Positions 24,676 to 35,181 are shown, numbered from the stretch's first letter. The stretch: 64,000 bases of DNA from Leuctra nigra (GCA_934045905.1 OW203768.1:29231060-29295059), one strand, 5' to 3'. Translations and numbers: made by a program. Notes: generated by a model from the sequence alone, not told the origin.

Positions 24676-25053
24676 GGGCTGAGTAGAGAGCGTGGCCTTG
24701 AACAGTATTTTAATCGATTTTAATCAATCTTTTACCAATGTAATTGTTAACAAAATAGGGCTTTGTACGCGTATTCAGAACAGTTCAATGAAAATAATTT
24801 CATAGTTTTGAATAAGTTATTAGTTTTATTTTGTCCAACAGATGTTTAGTGCCATAATTTTACTTATTTTCGGGCACTAAACGTCTGTAGGACAAAGTAA
24901 ATCTAAGAAACCATTACAAGCCATGGAATTATTTTCATTGAACTGTTCTGAATACTCGTACAAAGCCTTATTTTGTTAGCAATTACATTGGTAAAAGATA
25001 TTGATAAAAATCGATTAAAAAACTCTTCTAGGTCAAACTCACTACCAAGCCGC
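24676..25053. mobile_element. Foldback MITE-2, full
   Basis: GGGCTGAGTAGAGAGCGTGG at the left, CTCACTACCAAGCCG at the right; central ACAGATGTTTAGTGCC and GGGCACTAAACGTCTGT. Confidence 0.85.
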
Positions 25054-25310
25054 TATCTTATCGTGTGTGTTTTTCTCATTAGGTCAACAGAAGTCTGGAA
25101 CTGACTAATGTTTTCACAAAAGTAACATTATTATCCTGTTTTCTTGCCTATTGATTTCTAGCAAGATCGGTCCCTTGGTTTCCCCGGAAAATTGATTTTG
25201 AGTTTACACTCGCTTTGCTGATGGATATTCTAAAAGTAGTGTCCGTGATACAAGTCTGTTATAGGTGTTAAACACGTTCATGAAACATTGTATTATTTCC
25301 ATCCATTCGA

Positions 25311-25420
25311 AGGCTCGCTTATCAACGTGTTTACTGAGCGTTTTCCGTGTTATTATTTAAATCTGATCGCAACAAACAGTATTGTGTCCACAGAACACTG
25401 GGTTCGAGTCCCAATTCTAC
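25311..25420 (+). repeat. Motif F followed by a B-box
   Basis: AGGCTCGCTTATCAACGTG and TTACTGAGCGTTTTCC, then about 50 bases later ACTGGGTTCGAGTCCCAA, a perfect-looking tRNA-type B box. This suggests motif F may belong to a tRNA-related SINE. Confidence 0.4.
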
Positions 25421-25900
25421 TTGAATGTTTCACTTCACATCCAGATATCATTCAGACGCCACTCGAAGCTTTCATAAATAAAACCCAGCATATACATTTG
25501 ATTTCTGAGCAAAAAAGCTGGAGGATGTTCAAAGGACATGGGTATACTTGATTTTTTACAAAATATACATAGTACATCATTTCAATTATTTTTAATTTAC
25601 ATCATGTATTTACATTATCAGTTCTCTTATACCTAATATTAATGGACAAATAGGGGTAGGAGCAAAACCATTCCATCTAGAAATTCGCATTTCGGATAAA
25701 AATTTGAAAACCATTTGTAATTAATAGACGTGCGTATGAAAACATTATGAAAGGGAAGACATTTTACGCGCATTGTTGTATTTGCAAGATGGAGAATACA
25801 AGCAATTTAGAATTATTTATCTAATAAATTAATTTTTAATTTTTTTGGAGATGGCGAAGTGTTGCTTTCATACATAATGTACATCGAAATATGAAATAAT
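25421..25900. other. Intergenic DNA downstream of gene B; nothing recognised
   Basis: AT-rich sequence after the 3' end of gene B. Confidence 0.4.
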
Positions 25901-25901
25901 A

Positions 25902-25907
25902 TTTATT
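25902..25907 (-). terminator. AATAAA overlapping the stop codon of gene B
   Basis: The end of gene B reads CCG AAA TAA ATA, so AATAAA shares bases with the stop codon. If used, cleavage would leave a 3' UTR of only 10-30 nt. No other AATAAA was noted close downstream. Confidence 0.4.
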
Positions 25908-27719
25908 TCGGACTTGGGGTGGAACTTGAGTTGTCAGAAGTAGAGTTAAAGTAGGACGCAATAGCCTTCTCCAGTGTAGCTACGCAGATACCGGCATATT
26001 CCAACGCTTTTTTGCCCACATTTTCCATTAACTTCTCTGTAAAAAACGAACATAAAATGCATAATCTTATTTGGAAAAATAAAATATGGTCAACGTAATT
26101 GCTAGGAATAATTAATATACCAATAAAGAAAAGATGAGAGATATCAAAGAATATGTTGTCATCATATTAATCACAACAAAGAAATGCAATGTATAGTGAT
26201 AGGCAAATTTAATTAGGATCTGAATACATCCTATATCAAAAATTAACTGAAATTATTTTCGTAACGATGGAATATTTTGTTGGATTAGTTATGAAACATC
26301 CGAGATTGTTTTTAGTTGAAAATAAGTAGCTGCTCCTACTGTAACACAAGTGTGAAAGAGTATAATTAAAAAGGTGGTTTACGTTGACTTTTAGCCATCG
26401 CCTCTTTCTCCTTCTCGTCATCGGACGACCTTCTTCGGCGAGCACTGCGCGGTCCAAAGTGATGCGGATCTGCAGGACAACATCAGATCAAACTTGGATC
26501 ATGAGTCGTCAAGAGAACATTCAATACAAGTATGCACCTACGTCCAAAGTGATGCGGATCTGCAGCACAACATCAGATCAAACTTGGATCATGAGTCGTC
26601 AAGAGAACATTCAATACAAGTATGCACCTACGTCCAAAGTGATGCGGATCTGCAGGAAACATCAGATCAAACTTGGATCATGAGTCGTCAAGAGAACATT
26701 CAATACAAGTATGCAACTACGTCCAAAGTGATGCGGATCTGCAGGACAACATCAGATCAAACTTGGATCATGAGTCGTCAAGAGAACATTCAATACAAGT
26801 ATGCAACTACGTCCAAAGTGATGCGGATCTGCAGGAAACATCAGATCAAACTTGGATCATGAGTTGTCAAGAGAACATTCAATACAAGTATGCAACTACG
26901 AGGACCATTCAGCGCCGAGGGCAAATGCCAAAATGCAAACGCCAATAAAACGTTGCATATCCCTCAGAAATGTGGCTTTATTGTATTTGGTCCTCTTTTG
27001 TTATGAGGTGAGGAAGAGGTAATGCCAGAAAACTAGACAAAATTAGTGTGGAAAATAGGAATTCCAAATAGAAAATAGATATTTCGCTGTTGCAAATTCC
27101 TTGTGAAACGTACAGTGATCCATTCATCTCATCACAAATTAAAAATTAAATTATGAAGAACACTAAGGTCATGATAAAAACGGTATGTTCAAGATTCAAT
27201 GCTCTGTTGGAACCAGTAGTTAAATTTAAACTGGCGTTCAAGGAATGTCGTTGGTTGTTGCCAAATGAAGCAGAGTAATGAATAACTGGTAAGGCTACTT
27301 GCACGTTAAGCATACTTCGCTTTCGGTTTACTTAATTTAGCAAAATGGCTACGTTTATAACAAAGAAAATTGTTTTAGAGATCGAACCGATACCGAACCA
27401 AAGATAATTATAACCGAACCTTAAGAACAAGAAAACAAGAAAGAATACTTCTCTACAACAAGATATTTCTCGAGCATCAGAGTAGATCTTGTTGTAGATC
27501 TTCATGTGGTCTGGTGTTAGATAATTCCTTTCATTATGCTCACGTTTTGACTCGGTAATAAACCAATATTTACTACTTTGTGCCGAAAATGTTTGATATA
27601 CCACAATAACTTAGTCGAAACATGATAGATATAATATTAGTAAATGGATTCCGACCGTGATATTGTGAAGCGAACACGACGGTCGCCAGAAGAACAACGA
27701 CAATTATTATCAGCTTCAT
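25903..27719 (-). CDS. Gene B: small secreted protein, paralog of gene A, three exons
   Basis: Spliced model: exon 1 27,719-27,656, exon 2 26,469-26,383, exon 3 26,036-25,903 with stop; 285 nt, about 94 aa. Exon 1 encodes the signal peptide MKLIIIVVVLLATVVFAS. Exon 2 encodes a basic then acidic segment (DPHHFGPRSARRRSS, then DDEKEKEAMAK); the RSARRR stretch could be a proprotein-convertase site. Exon 3 follows GTTTTTTACAG and encodes KLMENVGKKALEYAGICVA, then TLEKAIASYFNSTSD, ending in a Ser/Pro tail. Splice sites: exon 1 donor ACG|GTCGGA (weak, but aligned with gene A's donor); exon 2 acceptor CCTGCAG|ATCC; exon 2 donor either AAC|GTAAAC (chosen) or AAA|GTCAAC six bases earlier, both phase 1. 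All introns are phase 1, as in gene A. The Pro-rich tail of A is absent. Function unknown. Exon 2's acceptor lies in an amplified 90-bp unit (see the array at 26,452-26,899), so the transcript may contain extra mini-exons. Confidence 0.7.
26452..26899 (-). repeat. Five-copy 89-90 bp tandem array carrying a splice acceptor and 18-nt exon start
   Basis: Units begin at 26,452, 26,542, 26,632, 26,721 and 26,811 (plus-strand phase), nearly identical, one base of length variation. On the minus strand each unit contains CCTGCAG followed by ATCCGCATCACTTTGGAC and then GTAGGT or GTAGTT. The unit at 26,452 is the true start of gene B exon 2. The other four (26,542-26,559, 26,632-26,649, 26,721-26,738, 26,811-26,828) repeat the acceptor and the first 18 nt, followed by a GT that could act as a donor. 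Eighteen nt is in frame for phase-1 flanking introns and would add a His-rich hexapeptide each time. Whether any is spliced in is unknown. Plus-strand frames are also open across the array, but that is a by-product of the repeat. Confidence 0.85.
27312..27415. mobile_element. Possible CTTCGCTTTCGGTT foldback element, in intron 1 of gene B
   Basis: ACTTCGCTTTCGGTTTAC and CGAACCGATACCGAACC flank AAAATGGCTACG. A cleaner relative lies at 36,645-36,752, and a fragment (GCCATTTTGCGAAAGC) lies near 30,842 in gene A. Confidence 0.35.
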
Positions 27720-27775
27720 TGTAGCACTCGAGCTGAGGTTTTCCAAGCTTAAGTTTCCGTCACTCTCTGTCGGAT
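27720..27775 (-). promoter_or_regulatory. Promoter-proximal region of gene B
   Basis: Minus-strand ACAGAGAG (27,770-27,763) and GGAAAACCTCAG (27,744-27,733) occur in the same order as upstream of gene A, the second at the same 14-base offset from the ATG and the first within three bases of the same spacing. Conservation of non-coding sequence here while introns have diverged argues for shared regulation or a recent duplication. Confidence 0.45.
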
Positions 27776-28719
27776 GCGTTGAAACATACATACAATCTTA
27801 GCGCTTAGGGTACAGCGAGTTTATTGCTAATGCAGTATTGGAATGTGCTTCATTTCAGTAGCAATTAAAAAGACATTCCATGAAAGAGTCATAGGGAAGT
27901 CTTCTTAAAATAAGATTTCAGAATAATAGTTATTTTATGAAAGTTAAGAAGCTGCTGAATACAGATTTGGTATTATTTTTGTTCTGAGATGAATAGTTTT
28001 CAAGGAATTAATTTACAAAATTGATATATTTCTTACAATTTTAAAACAGGAAAATTGACAATGACATCACAATCCGCTATATTGCCATAGCAACAAAGAA
28101 ATCACCATGGTAACACATTGTTGGAGACTTGGAAATTACATCACAATCCTGATTCTCGTTGCCTGCCGTTTTTTCCCACCAAAATATCCCATGACATTTG
28201 TATTTGATTTGATTTTTATGAATGAAAATTTTAAATTTCCCGGATGATAAGTTTGCTTATCATTGTTATTTATGTTCATATTTACAAATTAACTGAAATA
28301 AAATTTAACGAGACTTCCCTAGACCAAATAATGAGCACACCAAGAGATGAGGGATCCATCAACTACATGTGTATCTTGTACTAAAAGAGATAAACGACTT
28401 CACCTTATTAAAGAATACAAAAAAAAATGTTTATCAAATTTGAATTGTATCTCTGTATTTATACGACAAGATGCAACACACTGTGCAACCCACAGGCTGC
28501 TATGGGTCTCATTGTGTCGTAATAAAAATAACCATAATCATACGCAAGTGTGATTCGAAACATTTTCATCGTAAGCGATACTTGATGCGATACTTTGTAT
28601 CGTATGCTACTTCTGTCTAAATAATGTCCGGTATCCTGGACTCATGGAAGCGTCCCGCCAGCTGAGATAAGACGCACAACTACGTCACAGTACGCGGAGC
28701 TAAATCCTGCTGAACATCC
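27776..28719. other. Space between gene B and the hairpin; no gene recognised
   Basis: Contains ATCACAATCC twice (28,067 and 28,141) around GCAACAAAG...CATGGTAACAC, likely an eroded foldback element. No supportable coding frame. Confidence 0.35.
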
Positions 28720-28850
28720 AGGGGCCCTATTCTAGAACTTTTAACTTCCCAATTCCACTGGAATTCGATTTCATGCAATCTTAATCTTACGACCGTGACC
28801 GGATTCCATCAGAATGGAATTGGGAAAACGTTCTAGAATAGGCCTCTAGG
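28720..28850. mobile_element. Hairpin element, stem type 1
   Basis: Ends GGGGCCCTATTCTAGAAC and GTTCTAGAATAGGCC; stem CCCAATTCCACTGGAATTCG against GGATTCCATCAGAATGG AATTGGG; loop region CAATCTTAATCTTACGACCG. Confidence 0.85.
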
Positions 28851-29128
28851 TGGACTCGCCAATATCTCATCTTTATTATCTGGCAAACCTTTCGTTATAT
28901 TATAAATATTAATAATAATTTCATTCGTGTTAAACGAAAGACAGGAAAAAGATCTTAAACATTTTCAAGTGAAGATCTTTGAAAGTGAAGATTGGAATGT
29001 GACCATTGTCCATTGCTTATAAAGAGATTAAAGCCTCAATTCAACTCTTTTGACACACCGGACACATTCTGAATGTGATGTGGAATTAGAAGATTCTGTT
29101 AAATCAGTTGTTGAGTTTAACAGCGACT

Positions 29129-29261
29129 TAGGGCCAGTCTTTCAATACTCTGCTAACTTTTAAACGGTTGATTAGGACTAGACTTTCATGGCAACAACCA
29201 ATGCCATTCCTTGAATGATCACTAAGTAAGTGTTAACTTAAATAGAAAAACTGGCCCTTAG
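29129..29261. mobile_element. MITE-4 copy
   Basis: TIRs AGGGCCAGTCTTTC and GAAAAACTGGCCCT; core ACGGTTGATTAGGACTAG and GGCAACAACCAATGCCATTC. About 133 bp. Confidence 0.75.
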
Positions 29262-29568
29262 TGGTCATTCTAGTAATGTCATTGGCTGTTGCCATGGCAT
29301 TGGCACTCTATAGATATAATGAAACACACTGAGGCACTCGCAAATATTGATTGTGTTTAATCATATTAGCAAAATCACTCCAGTATAGTTAGAAGAAAAT
29401 GTTTTATTTGTAATTTTACAAAAGAAATACATGTTTCAGTTGATTCAAACACTTATTTAATTAATGTTAAAAAGATATTTTCAAGTTCTCTTATTAAACC
29501 AAAACCTAATATTAATAAACATTTCACGTAGATAACATTGTAAGTAATCTTATGCAATTTATCTTCAG

Positions 29569-29574
29569 TTTATT
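29569..29574 (-). terminator. AATAAA poly(A) signal of gene A
   Basis: Minus-strand AATAAA lies about 32 bases after the stop codon of gene A, giving a very short 3' UTR. Confidence 0.5.
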
Positions 29575-29605
29575 TGTTGTTGAAACCGTGTAAGTTTTTA
29601 ATGAG

Positions 29606-31244
29606 TTAATAGTTCTTGTCGTAGTGGCGGACCGGGGCATATTGGGAAGCTGGGGGATATGGGCGGCCTGGGGGACCTGGGGGATATGGGCGACCTTGGG
29701 GATATGGGCGACCTTGGGGACCTGGAGGCATTGGGAGTGCCCGGGGCCCTGGCTGATGTTGGTTGTTAGCATGGTTGTTAGCTGGGTTCTTAACTTGGTC
29801 GCCACCATCTTGGGCATCTATGGATTCCAAGTACGTCGAAATTGAATTTTCCAATGCAGTTGCGAAGGTCACCCCATAAGCAATCAATTTTTTGCTCAGC
29901 AATTCCATAAATGCTTCTGCGAAAAAAGAAATAGAAATATAAGACGCTAATTTGGAAAGTTTTCATTAATTCACACTTCACTGTAACACACTCATATGAG
30001 TAGCAATAAAATATAAGTAGTAATCCCAATTGATATGAATAATATCTAATGAAAGAATCCTAAGTAGAAATAAAAAGCACTGCAAAGAAATGCTATTAGT
30101 ATTCTAGAATAATGCTATATATGACATTGGAAATGCACATTACAGATATCGTTCTGATGAGGATATGTACATTTAAATTTAGAATGCTATCATAAAAAAG
30201 TACTGAGCTCAGCATAGCTTCATATTTGCTTGCTGTGTGTTTCAGCTTGAATATTTAAGAAGCCAGGATAAGTTTTTTGTGGTGCTGGGAGACCACAATG
30301 TATAATTATTTAACATCAAGATTTTTTTTTTAAAAAGCTGAAAATTCTTGGCATACAATTCTGGAAGAGGTATATTTATCACCTGTTACAAAATTATATA
30401 CTAAACCTAATTACATCAGAGTTAGGTATTCTTTTAACTACATTCATTACATTTTGTTAAATCTATGCAGAAAGATACTGACAAATAATAATTTTGTAAA
30501 TGTGAAATATTAAAATACTAACGGAAAGTCTATGCTAGTCATACTGTGTAAAACAGTGTAATAAACAAATTGATTACTTTGATCTTGTTTCATTCCAGCA
30601 TGTCGGTGAAGGCCAGCCAAAGCTCGAGGTATTGGACGATCATCTGTAGAAAAACAAAACTTGGACATGAGCCGTGGACATTCCAAAATGTCCCCCTCTA
30701 CAAAATCATGCATTCCGTCACATAATTCAAAAATCACAAGTGTGAACAAAACAAAGCTATTGAATAACGCCATGATTTCAAACCCGATCAGTTTATAGAC
30801 TTACGTAATTGACTTCCACTTATAACAAAGAAAATGGCAGCCATTTTGCGAAAGCTTACCGAACCGTAGTATGAAATGTGTAAAGGTCTACCTACAATTG
30901 ACGTTAAGGCGACCTAACACAAATTTCACATTATCGTTCCATCACCTTTAAGTCTATGTGGCCGACTTATTAAACTTCCCGTATTCAACATTTCCTGTCC
31001 GTCCCTTACGCCGCCGTTACGTCAAGTGTATCAATTGCAACGTGGCAATTGCCTTATCCGTATATTCATGAATTAACATCGCTAACGGTTCTGGTTATAG
31101 ACTGGTTCTAAACCACGAATATTTAGTCAAATCAACTTATTTTAGTATAGTGCATAGAATAAACTTGATTATCAGTTCCCAACCTCCTTGCGAAGAGACG
31201 CAAACGACGACCGCCAGAAGAACAAAAGCAGTTGGCAGCTTCAT
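29606..31244 (-). CDS. Gene A: small secreted protein with Pro-rich tail, three exons
   Basis: Spliced model: exon 1 31,244-31,184, exon 2 30,643-30,578, exon 3 29,916-29,606 with stop; 438 nt, about 145 aa. Exon 1 starts MKLPTAFVLLAVVVCVSS, a classic signal peptide with cleavage expected near SSQ. Exon 2 follows a strong pyrimidine tract ending CTACAG and encodes DDRPIPRALAGLHRHAGMKQ. Exon 3 follows TTTTTTCGCAG and encodes AFMELLSKKLIAYG..., then a tail with GRPYP three times and many Pro/Gly. Donors are GAG|GTTGGG (weak) and AAA|GTAATC. Both introns are phase 1, exactly as in gene B 2 kb downstream, and the C-terminal core aligns with gene B (MExxxKK, ATxLExxI, Y). That shared architecture is the main proof that this is a gene. 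I do not recognise the family; secretion is inferred from the leader only. A reading of exon 2 extended upstream to a Met at 30,773 also looks like a leader peptide and could be an alternative first exon. Confidence 0.72.
30966..31040. repeat. CCGTTACGTC-type repeat in intron 1 of gene A; second copy at window start
   Basis: TTATTAAACTTC... CCGTCC... CGCCGTTACGTCAA is shared with positions 38-98 of the window. No coding content. Confidence 0.5.
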
Positions 31245-31300
31245 TGCAGCGTTCGAACTGAGGTTTCCGAGTTTCTGATCCCTTCTCTCTGTGAGAGGTG
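31245..31300 (-). promoter_or_regulatory. Promoter-proximal region of gene A, conserved with gene B
   Basis: Reading on the minus strand, ACAGAGAG (31,292-31,285) and GGAAACCTCAG (31,268-31,258) precede the ATG. CTCAG ends exactly 14 bases before the A of the start codon, the same distance as in gene B. The TCAGT-like string resembles the arthropod initiator, so the 5' leader may be only about 15-20 nt; a good TATA box is not obvious (TTTTAA lies about 30 bases further up). Confidence 0.45.
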
Positions 31301-31790
31301 ACGTGTTAAAATGTTATCTAATCGCTCCGGGTAGTAAAGCGAATTTAATGTTAATGAGCTATTGAAAAATAAAAGAAAGGAAAGTGCTGGATTTTAGTAG
31401 CAGTTAAAACAAGTTCATTAAGATGAAAATTAAGTATTTTCCCAATAGAGAAAATGGGTATTTTACTGTATGAGAGTGCATGACAGATTCGTTGTAAAGG
31501 ACTGACGAATGCAAATGTTTATTACTTACTTTAAAAGAAACTTGAAAGGGAACCACAATGTTGGACAAAAATTGGCGCATGGTCCTGAAGGCCAAAGTTT
31601 TACAAAATTCTAATGTTATTGGAGCATTTTATACTTACTTAGAATATATTACTACGAATTAATATTCGTGTGAAAGATCCTGAACTATAATAGTATTTTA
31701 ATAGACGGGAAGACAATATGAATGAATGCGGCAAAGGAGCGGTGATAATTAGAAATGTATTTCACAAAATACTAAAATATTTCAAAACAA
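31301..31790. other. Upstream of gene A; no further gene seen
   Basis: AT-rich; no third MKL-type exon 1 was found in this stretch. Confidence 0.4.
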
Positions 31791-32060
31791 GCATAAAATG
31801 TCAGTAAAATGTCAAGAGCTCTTGAATTTCTTTATCCATTTTGTCTGACAATTTGTTAAAAAAATAAATCCAACGTGTATGGTCCGTGCAAAATTTGAAG
31901 TTGATCGACCTTACGCTTCTATTCTCAACTTTCAACCAATCACAGGATATCATTCAAAAACTATGACTGTGACCGCCATATGACATTAGTGCGAGTGCAA
32001 AATTTCAGATGGATTGGCTGAACAGTTTGACCTGGGAATAACATGCAAAAACACATAAAG
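31791..32060. repeat. Dispersed repeat E relatives
   Basis: ACAAGCATAAAATGTCAGTAAAATGTCAA resembles 51,540-51,570 and, inverted, 35,690-35,720. GTGCAAAATTTCAGATGG resembles 24,071. Old, eroded and of unknown class. Confidence 0.4.
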
Positions 32061-33030
32061 ACAAACAAATAAAACCACAAAGAGAAAGTGCCATCAGAGT
32101 ACTGGTGGAACCTGCTCAAAGCACGATACCTGTCACAACAATCGAACAAGACGTGAAACACGAATGGTCCACTGTTCGCCCCATGTTGATCATCGTACAC
32201 ACACACAAATAACCACATCAAAACCAATCCTATTTGTACCCAGCTTGACCGCCAACATTCAATGTAGTATCAAGATTTTCAGGCGGTGTAATATTATTTA
32301 AATTTTCCTGGCCATTAAAAACAAAACGGTTTTCGAAGGAAACGAATCGGTTGAAAAATATTGATTGCACATCTGATGAAGTCTTTGCTAACTCGCCATC
32401 GAACACTTGTCGATGAGCTCTGATTTCATAGATACTAACAAGTACTATTGATTGTCAAGGAACCTGACTAGCAGCCAATCCGTTTCATTTAAATACCGTT
32501 TTTAGTTGTGCCAAGTGTACATTTCAAATTACATCGCAGAACCGTTCAAGAATTTTTCACTTCATCACATTTGAGAAAATGTTACCACTTCGACAAAAGT
32601 CACACCGTTTTCGTAATTTATTTTGTTACCCAGCGTTAAGTCGCATGACCACTGGTTAATTTGGGGTGCCATCATCCACTTATTTGTCATGGAAGTAAAA
32701 ATATGTACTTAAAATTGTGTAAAAATAGCGTAGAAACGTTTTTCGTTCCTGAAATTCAAATTATTCCCGGGTCTATGCGCCCCGGACCCGCATACATTGG
32801 GGGACGCAAATGCGTTTCTGAGCGTCCGCCCACTTAATATCGAACAAATGACGTGGCGCGTCATGAAGGAAGCGCTGCGCGAAGGTGAACTTGACAATCA
32901 ATTGCAATCCCATGTCGGCGTCAATCAACTGCTCGGCACTTCATTAACATGTGTCGCTATCTACATGCGATTATCGCACTGGAGAGGAAATCGATCACAG
33001 GCGGGCTTACACTTGCCACTGTCATCATCG
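32061..33030. other. No gene or repeat recognised
   Basis: A less AT-rich patch lies at 32,770-32,960; no convincing exon could be delimited. Confidence 0.35.
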
Positions 33031-33034
33031 GGAC

Positions 33035-33142
33035 CAGGTTCGATCCCGATCAGACCGTATTCATTTCATTGCCATTAGGATAGCGTTACGCCGAAATGGA
33101 TTCGAACGAAATGAGATCAAGAATAGATACAGAATAGGTACT
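33035..33142. mobile_element. Hairpin element, stem type 3, inverted
   Basis: In reverse complement: CCTATTCTGTATC, then TTTCGGCGTAACGCTATCC, TAATGGCAATGAAATGAA. The loop matches the family; the outer stem is decayed. Confidence 0.6.
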
Positions 33143-33427
33143 TTCAATACAAAAAAAGGAATGAAAGAAAACAAAAATACACAAAATTGACAAAAAAATG
33201 ATACAAAAGATAAACAGATACAACAACAAATATGTAGAATAGGTTGGTGCGGTAGTAATAAAAAGTGACAGCAATATTTTTCTGTATGGCCCAGCAATAA
33301 ATCTGGCTGTGAATACCAGATTTATGGGGCTAATGAAACAAGAATTCTGGTTTTCGGGCAATCATAAAATATTGATATCGTAATATTAGCAAGACATATT
33401 ACTACAGCAGCAATACATTTTTTCCGT

Positions 33428-33530
33428 GCCTATTCTATATCCCTTTTTGATAATTCATTTCGGCGTAAGGTTGTCTTAACGGCAGTGAAATAAATTTGTC
33501 GGAAAAGAGATTAAAAAAATGATAGAGAAG
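33428..33530. mobile_element. Hairpin element, stem type 3
   Basis: CCTATTCTATATCCC, TTTCGGCGTAAGGTTGTC, TTAACGGCAGTGAAATAAA; the right stem is partly complementary. Confidence 0.6.
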
Positions 33531-33547
33531 GTATGACTACGACGACT

Positions 33548-33575
33548 ATGTGTTATGCGTTGATAAGCGAGCCTT
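33548..33575. repeat. Dispersed motif F, shortened
   Basis: ATGTGTTATGCGTTGATAAG then CGAGCC. Confidence 0.5.
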
Positions 33576-34990
33576 CGTATTGCATACGAATTAATATGCA
33601 TGTGAGATGCTATGCACTGCAGACCTTGGTCCAGACCTTTTGGAGATAATCTAACGAAATGCGTCAAAGGAGAGGTGATAATTTTGTCTCGAAATTAATT
33701 TGACAAAAAAAAACATAAAATGTCCGTAAAATGTCAATTCCCCAATGAGATCCTGATTAGCATCAATATGACGTCACGAAATCGTTTCGCGTTTAGGGCA
33801 AGAGCGCGCCAAATTCAAATCAGCAAACTATCTCAGAAAACGTTCCAAAAAAATAAATATCAGAGATTTTCCTTTTCGTCTCGACGTAATTCGGTCTTCC
33901 TCCAGTTGTTACAATTTCCATGACATTGTCTCCATGCTGAAAGGTCATGCGAAACAAGTACAGTGTGCCAATAGTCTGATATATCGCGGTATCAATTAGA
34001 ATGTCTAAGTATTATGTTAAGTCCCAACGGTCCTCACACAGACTATTAAATACATTAAACAGTGCTCATTACTTTTACTGGTTATTCAGATTCCATGATG
34101 AAAGGCGCAAGAAACGGGGGAGATTTTCATCATGAAGTGAAACTTTTATTATCGCTGACGTGTGTGTTTATTACCTTTGATAATGTTATCGTAATGTGTT
34201 TACATGACGTATTCAAACAAGGTTTAATTATATCGAATGTTTTAAAACACATCACAATCGCTTATAATGTTTCCAAAATCACGCCCCTTCATCATTACAG
34301 TGGTTTGAAATGATTTTACGAAGAGAAAGGAAACTAAAACTGTAGATGAAAGAAAATGGTCATGGGTAATACCGTGATACCACGTGTCAAAAAAATTATA
34401 AAATAGCGAAAAAATTTGACAAAGAGAAGAAAATGTATTTTCCTCATTTTGTGAATGATGCTAATTTCAGCTATTTCGCTAAATATCGGTCTCTCTGCTA
34501 ACATCTTCTTACAAAAAATTTCCTGAAATGTAAATATAATACCCTCACTTGAATCAACTTAACATGTTCACTTGTTCAATTGTTAAAAACATGAATATGT
34601 TCAATTATTAATCGAACATTCAACATTCAGTCCATTGCATAATCTTTTATTTAAAAACTAAGTATTCATTAAGAGTAATGCAAGCTTAGTCTTAAGCTGG
34701 GAAGTGTTTACGAATTCCCCCCACGGATTCGAACCCACGGCCACCTGCCATCAGCGCACATTAGAATCATGTGAAAATCATCTGAAACATGTCGAAACAC
34801 CGTAATTAAAAAGCCAGCGGAGCCCGTCAATTACGAAAATCAACTGCACTTCATTTCCCCGTACATCGTCGATAGGTTAATTCTGTGTTGTAAATGTGAG
34901 CTCGATCTGAACTAATAAGCACTTGCAATGAGCACGTCGACGAGACGCCGGCGCAACAACGGAGAATACAATACTTGGAGAACACTGCGT
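33576..34990. other. No gene recognised
   Basis: ATTCGAACCCACGGCCACC at 34,728-34,746 looks like a B-box complement of an eroded SINE. Otherwise AT-rich. Confidence 0.35.
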
Positions 34991-34991
34991 A

Positions 34992-35181
34992 AGCTGGCTT
35001 TCCATGCTCCGTCATCTTCCGTCAACGTCCGACGAAAACGACCACGTGACCCGTCTCGACCAATCCCTCGCCGTCCGAGATTTTTGGGGATTGCTCTGAT
35101 TGGTCGAGACGGGTCACGTGGTCGTTTTCGTCGGACGGTGACGGACGTTGACGGAAGATGACGGAGCATGGAAAGCCAGCA
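34992..35181. mobile_element. Near-perfect foldback MITE, ~190 bp
   Basis: GCTGGCTTTCCATGCTCCGT at the left and ACGGAGCATGGAAAGCCAGC at the right continue as complementary arms through GACGAAAACGACCACGTGAC and GTCACGTGGTCGTTTTCGTC to a short centre near 35,080. Sequence identity of the arms is high, so it is young or kept by gene conversion. Its symmetry makes frames open on both strands; none is a gene. Confidence 0.9.

Noticed and set aside
26384..26948. Plus-strand reading frames with repeated MDHESSREHSIQVC-type peptides
   Set aside because: They arise from the 90-bp array, shift frame with the one-base length variants, and lie antisense to gene B, whose splice signals and paralogy are stronger.
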